Shown: positions 1-6,149, counted from the first letter of the stretch. The stretch: DNA of 7,562 nt from Candidatus Dadabacteria bacterium (GCA_020054175.1 JAGVLR010000047.1:1-7562), one strand, 5' to 3'. Notes: generated from the letters alone by a model not told the origin. Numbers and translations: made by a program.

Positions 1-707
1 ACCCGTCCAATACCGCGTATTAAATATTCCTGTCCGGAGTCATTGAAGAACCCGCCCGACGCGTTGGCATTCGAACCATCCACGGACCTGAAGACCTGCT
101 CAAGAGTCATTCCGTATTTACGCAGCTCGTAAGGATTCACATGTACCTGGTACTGTTTTCTTTCTCCCCCATAAACCAGGATTTGAGCAACCCCAGGTAC
201 GGATAATAAACGCGGGCGCAGCGTGAAATCAGCGAGAGTGCGCAGGTCCATGAGAGAGGTTTTTTCACTCGTTACTCCGACCAGCATGATCTCTCCCATA
301 ATCGAGGTTATAGGGGCCAGAGTCGGCTGATCCACACCCTCGGGTATTGCGCTGCTTACAGACTGAAGTTTTTCATTTATGATCTGCCGGGCTTTGAAAA
401 TATCCGTTCCCCAAGTGAATTCGACCCATACGACGGAGAGCCCCTGAATCGATTGGGACCTTACTCGTCTTACTCCGGAAGCTCCGTTTACCACGGTTTC
501 AATGGGAAAAGTGACCAGCTTTTCTATCTCTTCGGGGGCCATTCCATGAGCTTCGGTCAGGACGGTCACTGTCGGAGCCGTTAGATCGGGAAATACATCT
601 ACCGGAATTTTTAACGCAACAAATATCCCGAAAATCAGAATGACTATAGCGGCTGCAATAACGATAAGGCTGTTCTTTATGCTTATTTGCATTAACTTGT
701 CTAGCAT
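1..707 (-). CDS. CusA/CzcA-type heavy-metal efflux RND pump, N-terminal part (runs off left edge)
   Basis: This is the inner-membrane, proton-driven pump of a tripartite metal exporter. Only its first 235 codons are in the window, against roughly 1,000-1,050 residues for the family. It starts at ATG 707 (MLDKLMQISIKNSL), with GAGG at 713-716 five bases upstream. The first membrane helix is at about residues 12-32. It is followed by the PVDVFPDLTAPTV motif (about 35-47) and GMAPEEIEKLVTFPIE (about 55-70), both typical of the heavy-metal (HME) branch of RND pumps. The rest is periplasmic porter domain (TWGTDIFKAR, RPRLLSVPGVAQ, EQVFRSV). It begins 11 bases after the adaptor stop codon, so the two are almost certainly co-transcribed and probably translationally coupled. 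The transmembrane residues that decide metal specificity lie outside the window, so substrate cannot be read from this gene. Confidence 0.95.
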   Translation of the reverse strand, partial: MLDKLMQISIKNSLIVIAAAIVILIFGIFVALKIPVDVFPDLTAPTVTVLTEAHGMAPEEIEKLVTFPIETVVNGASGVRRVRSQSIQGLSVVWVEFTWGTDIFKARQIINEKLQSVSSAIPEGVDQPTLAPITSIMGEIMLVGVTSEKTSLMDLRTLADFTLRPRLLSVPGVAQILVYGGERKQYQVHVNPYELRKYGMTLEQVFRSVDGSNANASGGFFNDSGQEYLIRGIGR

Positions 708-718
708 CGTAACCTCGA

Positions 719-2218
719 TTAATGTGCGTGCGGATGACCGATGGAAGCGGTATTGGATGCCAATTTCACCTGGTAGACGCCTTTCGTGACAACCCTCTCA
801 CCTTCATTAAGACCGCTCCGGACCTCAACGAATCCCAGGTACCTATCACCTGCTTCGATACTGCGTTTCTCGAATGTTTCTCCCTCTTTATGGATAAAGA
901 CGACGTTCTGGCCATCATCGTCGTAAATCGCCGATTCCGGAATGGTAACGGCGTCTTTTTCTTCAGATGTGTAAAGGTCCACCTGGAATATCTGGCCAAT
1001 CTTTAAAATTCCGTTCGGGTTCTCGATTTCAAAAATAAATGGAATGGTGCGGTTCCAAGCATCGATGACGTTGCCTTCGCTTACCAGCTTAAAATCATCT
1101 TCATCAATCAGGACGGGGGAATCCATGCCGCTTATCCTGAACGAAGCACCGTTAGGTGTGCCGATTTTGTAATAATCCTTTTCGTACATATTCGCACGAA
1201 GCCAGACTTCGGAAGAATCTATCACCGACATGATTTTTTGGCCGGCAGTTACTTTCTGACCCGGGACTATAAACACTTCGTTGATTATGCCCGTGATCGG
1301 CGTTCTCAAATCAAAAGACTCGCTGCTTCCCTGTCCATACGCTCCGGATATGGATTCGTATCCCGCCTTCCGAGTCAGGTAGTCATTCTTTATTTTCTCG
1401 TATTCACGCCGAGAGATAGCTTCTCTTGCGAGTAATCTTTCCGCACGTTCGAATTCGTTCTTTGAATTCTGATAAGCCAGCTTCATGTCAGTCCAGCTGT
1501 TACTGACATCGAGCGGTGGCGTGAGCACGGTGACTGCCTGTCCTTTAACAACTTCATTTCCGGGAATGACCATATTCCGGTTGCGTGATACATCTATTAT
1601 CCCGTCTACAGGTGAAACAATTTCGGCGTAAGACTGCAGCTTGGGAATGATTTCACCAGCGGCTACGACTGACGACCGCACTTTCCTGTTTTCTGCCAGG
1701 CGAGTCTCGAAATCTGTTTTCCACTGCTGCTCTTTTAGATAAGAGATGCCGGAATCTTCGGACTCAGGCTGAGCAGGAATGTCGGCTTTCGAGCTGTAAA
1801 CTTCGACTTGTCCGATATCGAAGCTGTCGCTCGTTTCATTTCCAACATAATCGATGGTAAAGGAATAATTTCCGGGGGTGGGAATTGTCTCTTCGGGTGT
1901 GAAGATGCCTTCTCGTAAAAGTTTGCCGGCTTTAAACTCGACGGCCTCATTATTTGCACTGGTAAATCTGAGGATAACCGTGCCTTCGGTAACCGGCTTA
2001 AAATCATCGAGGGTTGTCAGGTGAATTATGAATTTCAGAGGCTCTCCCGCAACCGGTATGGGGTACTCCATGAAAAGCTCCATTTTATCCGTCCACAGCA
2101 TTACTGAAGTAGATGGAATTTCCATCTCGTGACTATCGTGCTCATGACTAGATGGTTTGCAGCCGATAAAAAGCACACCATAGAGAATCAGGAAGCAGGC
2201 AATATTCATTTTTGCCAT
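719..2218 (-). CDS. CusB/HlyD-family efflux RND periplasmic adaptor, lipoprotein
   Basis: This adaptor bridges the RND pump and the outer-membrane channel in the periplasm. A GTG at 2227 would give 502 aa, but that GTG lies inside the Shine-Dalgarno sequence (AAGGTGG, 2224-2230). I therefore prefer ATG 2218, giving 499 aa. A hydrophobic N-terminus ends in the lipobox LFIG-C20, so it is probably lipidated. Next comes a His-rich stretch (HEHDSHE, 25-31) and an extra beta-rich N-terminal domain (about 38-145, starting LWTDKMELFMEYP). The barrel-sandwich halves are near SPVDGIIDV (202-210) and RTPITGIINEV (305-315), separated by a coiled-coil hairpin (about 243-290). The beta-barrel and membrane-proximal domain include AVTIPESAIYDDDGQNVVF (423-441) and LNEGERVVTKG (470-480). 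The protein ends in HPHAH. The His-rich ends suggest divalent-metal handling (inference). Confidence 0.93.
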   Translation of the reverse strand: MAKMNIACFLILYGVLFIGCKPSSHEHDSHEMEIPSTSVMLWTDKMELFMEYPIPVAGEPLKFIIHLTTLDDFKPVTEGTVILRFTSANNEAVEFKAGKLLREGIFTPEETIPTPGNYSFTIDYVGNETSDSFDIGQVEVYSSKADIPAQPESEDSGISYLKEQQWKTDFETRLAENRKVRSSVVAAGEIIPKLQSYAEIVSPVDGIIDVSRNRNMVIPGNEVVKGQAVTVLTPPLDVSNSWTDMKLAYQNSKNEFERAERLLAREAISRREYEKIKNDYLTRKAGYESISGAYGQGSSESFDLRTPITGIINEVFIVPGQKVTAGQKIMSVIDSSEVWLRANMYEKDYYKIGTPNGASFRISGMDSPVLIDEDDFKLVSEGNVIDAWNRTIPFIFEIENPNGILKIGQIFQVDLYTSEEKDAVTIPESAIYDDDGQNVVFIHKEGETFEKRSIEAGDRYLGFVEVRSGLNEGERVVTKGVYQVKLASNTASIGHPHAH

Positions 2219-2223
2219 AAGAC

Positions 2224-2230
2224 CCACCTT
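2224..2230 (-). promoter_or_regulatory. Ribosome binding site that decides the adaptor start
   Basis: AAGGTGG on the minus strand lies five bases upstream of ATG 2218. The alternative GTG start (2225-2227) is part of this motif and has no good ribosome binding site of its own, so ATG 2218 is the better start. Confidence 0.7.
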
Positions 2231-2252
2231 AAGAGAGAAAATTTTTTACTTT

Positions 2253-2474
2253 TTACAAAGTCACGATTTCCTTATTTATCATGGCTTCGAGCTCGAATAT
2301 ATTGCGGTAATAAATTGCCAATTGTTCGTAATACTGGTCTATACTCTCTGCATAAATCTGTATTGCATTGAGCAAGTCGGTTATAGAAATCTGCCCTTCT
2401 TTATAGGAGAAAACGGTGTTGTCTATTAAAGACTCCGTTGAGGAGAACTGCGGGTGAGCTCTGCAAGGGATTCC
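2253..2474 (-). pseudogene. C-terminal fragment of the TolC-family gene, in a shifted frame
   Basis: Beyond the stop of the 354-aa reading frame, the next frame over encodes a typical TolC C-terminal segment. It includes YKEGQISITDLLNAIQIY, then SIDQYYEQLAIYYRN and FELEAMINKEIVTL, ending at TAA 2253-2255. This frame is closed upstream by a TAA at 2475-2477, so the shift must lie between about 2428 and 2474. Joining the frames needs one missing base and gives about 412 aa, a normal TolC-family length. A natural junction is near 2442-2449, reading LAELTRS-FSSTESLIDN. No Shine-Dalgarno or start codon supports separate expression. It may be a real disruption or a base-calling or assembly error. 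Confidence 0.85.
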
Positions 2475-3490
2475 TTATAATCGGAAATCGTCCTTAATTT
2501 TGTTTGAATTTCATGCCCGGTTCCCAATTTGTAACTGTAAAGCTCATTTTCAGCCAGATTCAGCTCGACGTATTCCTTTTTTATCCGCGGGGTGTTCAAA
2601 TTGAGGATGGGAATAGGAAGAGATAGACCGAATACATATCCGTTATAGTCAGTGTTTATCGTTTTATACCCCCCGAACAGACGGAAATGGGGAACGATAC
2701 TTGTTTTTTGCATACCGACACGTTTTTGAGCGGCTTCAATTTTCCTTTCTCTTTGACGAAAACCGGAGGTGTCAGGGACCATGGAAAGGTAAGCGTCTAC
2801 AGGTTCAATATTCACCGGCTTAAAATCAATTTTGGTTGATAAATGCACGTTATCGACCGTATCCGCTCCGATTTTTGTTTTCCACTTGCTTGTAATGTCT
2901 CGTTTTTCGAGTGAAGCTTGCAGAATTCTGGATTCGAGATTGGATAAAGCCAGCCGTATAAGATTTCCTTCGACCCCTGAAATAGCGCCTTCCTCTCGCT
3001 GGCTCTGAGCTATGTCGGCAACGTTTGTGATAATACTCCGGAGTTCCCCCAGATGCAGGATCTTATCTTCTCTCAGACTGATATCGACATAATCCGCCCT
3101 TATGCCGGCCATGAAGTTCCTGATCGATTGCTCCTTTTTGTATTCGGCTGATTCAACCTGATGATTCCAGCTTTTCCGCCTGAGTGAATACACCCAGGGC
3201 ATCTCGAACTGTTTTTCCAATATGAGGTATTGCTCTCTCTCTTCTTCCGAATCGTTTTCTACATATTCCTGTGAGTAACTTATAACAGGATTCGTAAATT
3301 GAAGATCGATTTCCTTGTTGGTTACCTCGTTACTGTAGTCATCGTTGATTACGCGCACGACGGGACTATTTTCAGTTGCGAATTCGGACAAACCCCCGAA
3401 TGAAATTTCAACAGCCGAATCCTGCGGAAAAGCTTTAGAACCAAGCGCGAAAAGAAATACGAGACTCAAAAAGACTCTATGTATAGTCAA
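2426..3490 (-). CDS. TolC/CusC-family outer-membrane efflux protein, frameshifted before its C-terminus
   Basis: This is the outer-membrane channel partner of the adaptor and RND pump. Translation starts at TTG 3490 behind a strong GGAAGG ribosome site (3496-3501, five bases away); no in-frame ATG is nearby. A signal peptide (about residues 1-20, hydrophobic VFLSLVFLFALGSKA) leads into long alpha-helical stretches (about 95-205). A TolC-like beta segment follows, FGLSLPIPILN, then RIKKEYVELNLAENELY. The frame ends at TAA 2426-2428, 354 aa, so it lacks the last helical repeat. That repeat is encoded immediately downstream in another frame (2253-2474). As written the protein would lack one of the channel-forming helices and probably not assemble. 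Sampled lines have about 38-42% GC, lower than the porin and MFS genes. The following adaptor gene begins 34 bases after the C-terminal fragment's stop. Confidence 0.88.
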   Translation of the reverse strand: MTIHRVFLSLVFLFALGSKAFPQDSAVEISFGGLSEFATENSPVVRVINDDYSNEVTNKEIDLQFTNPVISYSQEYVENDSEEEREQYLILEKQFEMPWVYSLRRKSWNHQVESAEYKKEQSIRNFMAGIRADYVDISLREDKILHLGELRSIITNVADIAQSQREEGAISGVEGNLIRLALSNLESRILQASLEKRDITSKWKTKIGADTVDNVHLSTKIDFKPVNIEPVDAYLSMVPDTSGFRQRERKIEAAQKRVGMQKTSIVPHFRLFGGYKTINTDYNGYVFGLSLPIPILNLNTPRIKKEYVELNLAENELYSYKLGTGHEIQTKLRTISDYKESLAELTRSSPQRSL

Positions 3491-3495
3491 CTCAG

Positions 3496-3501
3496 CCTTC
3501 C
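3496..3501 (-). promoter_or_regulatory. Ribosome binding site supporting a TTG start
   Basis: GGAAGG on the minus strand (within AAGGAAGG) is followed by CTGAG and then TTG 3490. The five-base spacing is ideal and no in-frame ATG or GTG lies close by, so the outer-membrane protein most likely uses TTG. Confidence 0.65.
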
Positions 3502-3549
3502 TTTTTCTTTATCTGAAACCAGCGCATCATAAATTGCCTACTCAATCGA

Positions 3550-3564
3550 CCTTTAAATTAAAGG
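3550..3564. repeat. Perfect 15-bp palindrome between repressor and TolC-type gene
   Basis: CCTTTAA-A-TTAAAGG is a perfect inverted repeat of 7-bp arms around one base. It lies in the 146-bp gap between the repressor stop and the TolC-type start, a gap that otherwise shows no clear promoter. It could be a protein-binding site or a weak RNA structure; no T-run follows it on either strand. Confidence 0.5.
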
Positions 3565-3636
3565 AGCGATAACAATCGTGGAATTGGACCAATGGGGCAT
3601 GCTGCCAAATGGTGATAGAAGCTCATTTTCCCACGA

Positions 3637-3915
3637 TCACCTTAAGTAAGTTCTTATAAGCTCTAGCAATACCTTTGTAGCCTCCGTTTGTTCCGAGGTT
3701 AAAGTTGTTTCAGGGTCCAGCACGTGATGGTTGATATGGCCCTCCAGAACTTCAGCCATCAGCCCGTTTATAGCGCCCCTGACAGCTGCGATATCTTGCA
3801 GGATCACCGAGCTGTCTTTTTCATCATGGAGGGCTTTCTCGATTCCCTCGATCTGACCGCGGATTCTCCTCACGCGGTTGATAAGCTTTTGTTTTCCGTG
3901 GATTGTGTGAGACAT
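3637..3915 (-). CDS. DUF156 (CsoR/RcnR/FrmR-family) metal-responsive repressor lacking the conserved cysteine
   Basis: This is a 92-aa all-alpha DNA-binding repressor, the usual length for the family. It is expected to release its operator when it binds its inducer. The N-terminus MSHTI and the core RVRRIRGQIEGIEKAL and IAAVRGAINGLMAEVLEGH are family hallmarks and closest to the nickel/cobalt sensor RcnR. Of the RcnR metal ligands, His3, His60 and His64 are present. Position 35, normally Cys, is Ser (DEKD-S35-S36-VILQ; AGC codon), and there is no cysteine anywhere. FrmR-type formaldehyde sensing also uses that cysteine, so it is unlikely. The gene heads the cassette, with an inverted-repeat operator in its promoter. 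ATG 3915 lies only 7 bases after the -10 box and has no Shine-Dalgarno, suggesting a leaderless mRNA. Inducer identity is inferred, not seen. Confidence 0.93.
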   Translation of the reverse strand: MSHTIHGKQKLINRVRRIRGQIEGIEKALHDEKDSSVILQDIAAVRGAINGLMAEVLEGHINHHVLDPETTLTSEQTEATKVLLELIRTYLR

Positions 3916-3920
3916 AGCTG

Positions 3921-3942
3921 ATACTATACAGGGGTATAGTAT
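3921..3942. promoter_or_regulatory. Operator: perfect 22-bp inverted repeat in the repressor promoter
   Basis: The plus strand reads ATACTATAC-AGGG-GTATAGTAT: two perfect 9-bp arms around a 4-bp spacer, with a GGGG tract at 3931-3934. A/T-rich arms flanking a short G/C tract are the known pattern for RcnR/FrmR-type operators. The repeat covers the -10 box and much of the promoter spacer, so bound repressor would block RNA polymerase and autoregulate the cassette. Confidence 0.85.
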
Positions 3943-3950
3943 ATTGTCAA
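3923..3950 (-). promoter_or_regulatory. Sigma-70 promoter of the repressor and efflux cassette
   Basis: The -35 box is a perfect TTGACA (3945-3950), followed by a 16-bp spacer and the -10 box TATAGT (3923-3928) on the minus strand. Transcription should begin near 3915-3917, at or within two bases of the repressor ATG. Confidence 0.8.
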
Positions 3951-4015
3951 TACAAAAATTCGAGGCTGCTTAATTAAAGGTTGAATCGGAGAGGTACGCG
4001 GGAAGTGAAATCTAC

Positions 4016-4022
4016 AAAAAAA
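4016..4022 (-). terminator. T-tract just downstream of tRNA-Phe
   Basis: A run of seven T (minus strand) starts five bases past the tRNA's last base. No separate hairpin precedes it, so termination would rely on the tRNA's own acceptor and T-arm structure, or the run only helps 3' processing. Confidence 0.35.
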
Positions 4023-4026
4023 GGTA

Positions 4027-4099
<73 letters not shown>

Positions 4100-4124
4100 A
4101 TAGATGTTATTAAGGAGTGGGGCC

Positions 4125-4153
4125 TTGGATTAAAACCATCAGGGCTCATCCAA
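4125..4153 (-). repeat. Inverted repeat in the tRNA-Phe leader
   Basis: TTGGAT (minus 4153-4148) and ATCCAA (minus 4130-4125) form 6-bp arms around a 17-base loop, close to the predicted start of the tRNA precursor. It may fold the 5' leader before processing. I see no further meaning in it. Confidence 0.35.
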
Positions 4154-4164
4154 AAAGCGGATTT

Positions 4165-4193
4165 ATTGTACCTAACGATAAATTTCGAGGCAA
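4165..4193 (-). promoter_or_regulatory. Sigma-70 promoter for tRNA-Phe
   Basis: On the minus strand, TTGCCT (4188-4193, 4 of 6 matches to the -35 consensus) is followed by a 17-bp spacer and TACAAT (4165-4170, 5 of 6 matches to the -10). Transcription would start near 4158, about 59 bases upstream of the mature tRNA and just beyond the porin terminator. Confidence 0.6.
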
Positions 4194-4222
4194 GGGCAAG
4201 CGAAGAAGCCTTATCCCAAGGC

Positions 4223-4263
4223 AAAAAGGGGAGAACAGCATGAAGCCCGTTGCCGTTCTCCCC
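4223..4263 (-). terminator. Strong intrinsic terminator downstream of the porin gene
   Basis: On the minus strand GGGGAGAAC pairs with GTTCTCCCC (4255-4263 with 4228-4236). The stem extends through one G-U pair and GCA/TGC to 13 bp around a 10-base loop. Five T (4223-4227) follow at once. A second small hairpin (GCCTT/AAGGC, 4208-4222) sits just after it. It separates the porin unit from tRNA-Phe. Confidence 0.85.
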
Positions 4264-4305
4264 CCGCCCACACAAAGGAGATATTGAGAGATGAGAATTT
4301 TAAAT

Positions 4306-4322
4306 CCCGTCTCGGGTTTTTT
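4306..4322 (+). terminator. Short terminator-like hairpin in plus orientation
   Basis: CCCG-TCT-CGGG followed by six T on the plus strand lies nine bases beyond the porin stop codon. Read on the minus strand it has only an ATTT tail, so it is oriented to stop plus-strand (antisense) transcription entering the porin gene. No plus-strand gene upstream needs it, and the stem is only four base pairs. Confidence 0.35.
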
Positions 4323-4331
4323 CAGATTAAA

Positions 4332-5675
4332 TTACAGCTCGATCCAGTAGAGGAGCTGTCCCATAACGCCGTACTGATCCTTCTTGAGACTGTCGTCTTT
4401 CGTGATGAAGTAACGCTCATCCGAATGATCCCACCTGAACTCGGCCCTGGCCTCGAAGTTGTCGAGGTACCTATTGTTGGCGATCAGGCCCTTGAAGGGT
4501 TTGAGAGCAATCGTCGGCGTGAATTCGAAGAGCTTCTGCCCGAGCCCCGTCCTGTAGCCGTCCGGGTCGTCGAAATACTCACCCCTCAGCGCCAGCCTGA
4601 CTGCAGGGTGCGGGTCGACTATGATGTAACCCGCGATACCCCACCAGGAGACGCCCTCTTCGTTTCCGAACTCGTCGAAGACCACATCCTGCTGCCAGCC
4701 GAAGTCGGCGTCGGCGACGAGAGTCAGCTTTTCAAAGAGCGTTACGCTGGCCACTGCCGTTATAAGCTCGCGCCATCCCTCTCCACCGAATCCGAGGCCG
4801 CTCGGCTCCTTGCCGAAGTACCCTGTTACGCCTACCCATGCGCTGGTTACAGTGTTGCCCTCGTAGCTGAAGGCTATCTGGCTTTCTATCGTCGGGGAGT
4901 CGTTCAGCTCTTCGACCTGGTCCCAACCGTTGTTAAGACCGGCCGTGAGCGAGATCGGCCCGGCGCTGTAACCCATCCTTATACCGGTGTGGGTGAATGG
5001 AATCGCGAAGCCGAAGAGGATACCGCGCGAGATGTTCACGTTCTTGTAGCCCTCGATCACTTCGTAGCCTGCCAATGTTACGAAACGTCCGGCGTAGATG
5101 TTAAGCCCGGTACCGATAGGCGCAAGCACCTGGAGGTATGCCTGGTATGGATCTACGACGTCGCTGTCGAAGCCTTCTCCGCCGAGCTCTGCCGCCTGTT
5201 CGCCGAAGAGAATGTCCGCCCTGAAGCCGAGAAGATCCATAAGGCCGCCGTCCATAGTCGGGGTTTTAGACACCGATATGGTGAAGGCGTTTAGGGCGAA
5301 CTGCTGGTTGTCGGGGTAGAGAGCCCTTAACTGGAGGCTATCCGTTACTCCGCGATTGAACACGTATTGATAAGTCGTGTCTACGGCGAAGCCCAGGTCG
5401 ATGGAATCGAAGAATGTCATGATACCGTCGTACTTAAGGTCCTTGGCCTCCTGAGCAGTGATGAATTTCTCGAATTCCGCATCCTTGGCGGCATTGTCGG
5501 ATTCAAGCTGCTGAATCCTCCTCATGAGCTCTTCATTCTGCTTACTGTTCTGCTCTATCATCTGCTTGAGCTGCTGTATCTCCGCTTCGCTGCTCTGCGC
5601 AAATGATTTGTCCGAACAAAGGTACGATATGGCTGTTAAAATCAAAAACATTATCGTGAACCTTTTCATTCTCAC
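4332..5675 (-). CDS. BBP2-like outer-membrane beta-barrel porin with N-terminal coiled coil
   Basis: This is a predicted outer-membrane channel of 447 aa. A signal peptide ends near KSFA-Q (about residue 26). A coiled coil follows (AEIQQLKQMIEQNSKQNEEL to about residue 70), as in several porins that touch peptidoglycan. The rest is alternating beta-strand sequence with features typical of putative beta-barrel porin-2 (BBP2): RFVTLAGYEVIEG (197-209), LNNGWDQ (247-253), GEYFDDPDGY (365-374) and EARAEFRWDHSDERYF (408-423). It ends in LLYWIEL, a near-match to the usual aromatic C-terminal barrel signal. GTG 5675 lies 4 bases after GGAGG (5680-5684), and in-frame ATG 5669 lies 10 bases after it; either could be the start (MKRFTIMF for the ATG). 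The gene stands alone between a sigma-54-like promoter and a strong terminator. The substrate is unknown; neighbouring MFS suggests a small metabolite (inference). Confidence 0.88.
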   Translation of the reverse strand: MRMKRFTIMFLILTAISYLCSDKSFAQSSEAEIQQLKQMIEQNSKQNEELMRRIQQLESDNAAKDAEFEKFITAQEAKDLKYDGIMTFFDSIDLGFAVDTTYQYVFNRGVTDSLQLRALYPDNQQFALNAFTISVSKTPTMDGGLMDLLGFRADILFGEQAAELGGEGFDSDVVDPYQAYLQVLAPIGTGLNIYAGRFVTLAGYEVIEGYKNVNISRGILFGFAIPFTHTGIRMGYSAGPISLTAGLNNGWDQVEELNDSPTIESQIAFSYEGNTVTSAWVGVTGYFGKEPSGLGFGGEGWRELITAVASVTLFEKLTLVADADFGWQQDVVFDEFGNEEGVSWWGIAGYIIVDPHPAVRLALRGEYFDDPDGYRTGLGQKLFEFTPTIALKPFKGLIANNRYLDNFEARAEFRWDHSDERYFITKDDSLKKDQYGVMGQLLYWIEL

Positions 5676-5682
5676 ATGCCCT

Positions 5683-5734
5683 CCTTTAAGTTATTTTATT
5701 CACCTTTAATATCGCGAAACCCGAAGCTTAAAGG
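5683..5734 (-). promoter_or_regulatory. Porin leader with alternative pairings around the Shine-Dalgarno
   Basis: On the minus strand CCTTTAAG (5734-5727) is the exact complement of CTTAAAGG (5690-5683), which overlaps the ribosome site AAAGGAGG. The same CCTTTAA can instead pair with TTAAAGG at 5709-5703, plus one G-U pair. The two helices exclude each other, one hiding and one freeing the ribosome site. Seen: the complementarity. Inferred: any switching function. Confidence 0.4.
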
Positions 5735-5927
5735 CCCGTGATAAGTCCGGCCCGGCCGTACTGCGACTATCGTCCGTCTACCCAGCAACCCTCCCGCATA
5801 TGATTAGTGAACCAGCCACCCTCCGACGGAGCGTCAAAGACATCCGTGCCGTTCCCTTCAATTTCCGATTGAGCCTGTTCCCTCGCATCTTCCAATCGGA
5901 CGTCTGTGCCGCATGGCCTTTGATTTT

Positions 5928-5943
5928 TGCAAGCGATATGCCA
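5928..5943 (-). promoter_or_regulatory. Sigma-54 (RpoN) promoter upstream of the porin gene
   Basis: TGGCATATCGCTTGCA on the minus strand matches the -24/-12 consensus TGGCAYRNNNNTTGCW at every defined position, with the required 10 bases between GG and GC. Transcription would begin near 5918, giving a leader of about 240 bases before the porin start. Sigma-54 promoters need an enhancer-binding activator; none is encoded in the window. Confidence 0.65.
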
Positions 5944-6019
5944 CTTAAGCCGCGGAATATTGTGGAGAGCCGTTCTTCGTTATACAACTGTTATCACTTG
6001 AATAATTCTCGGGACCGAA

Positions 6020-6035
6020 TTTTCCCGGCGGAAAA
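6020..6035. promoter_or_regulatory. Candidate activator-binding inverted repeat
   Basis: TTTTCC and GGAAAA form 6-bp arms around CGGC. The centre is about 85 bases upstream of the sigma-54 -24 element, where enhancer-binding proteins usually bind. The assignment rests on symmetry and position only. Confidence 0.3.
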
Positions 6036-6149
6036 ACAGGTGCATTTGCAGCCTAGTTATTGAGCACGCAGGTTTGATTTATGGGCATCACCTGGCCCTG
6101 ACGATCCGCTGCGGAGGCGGCTTGCAACTCTTCTTCCCGGCAGTCATAG

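Noticed and set aside
3473..3490. An operator half-site-like GTATAGT over the TolC-type start codon
   Set aside because: Only one arm matches; the other half is degenerate and lacks the G/C core, so a second repressor site is not supported.
3558..3626. A 22-codon minus-strand frame (MSFYHHLAACPIG...) just after the repressor
   Set aside because: It has only a weak GGGA upstream and no other support; short frames of this size are expected by chance.
4284..5294. A 336-codon plus-strand open frame opposite the porin gene
   Set aside because: It is an antisense shadow of a G/C-rich gene: it starts at TTG, has no domain-like sequence, and the minus-strand frame has a signal peptide, coiled coil and barrel motifs.
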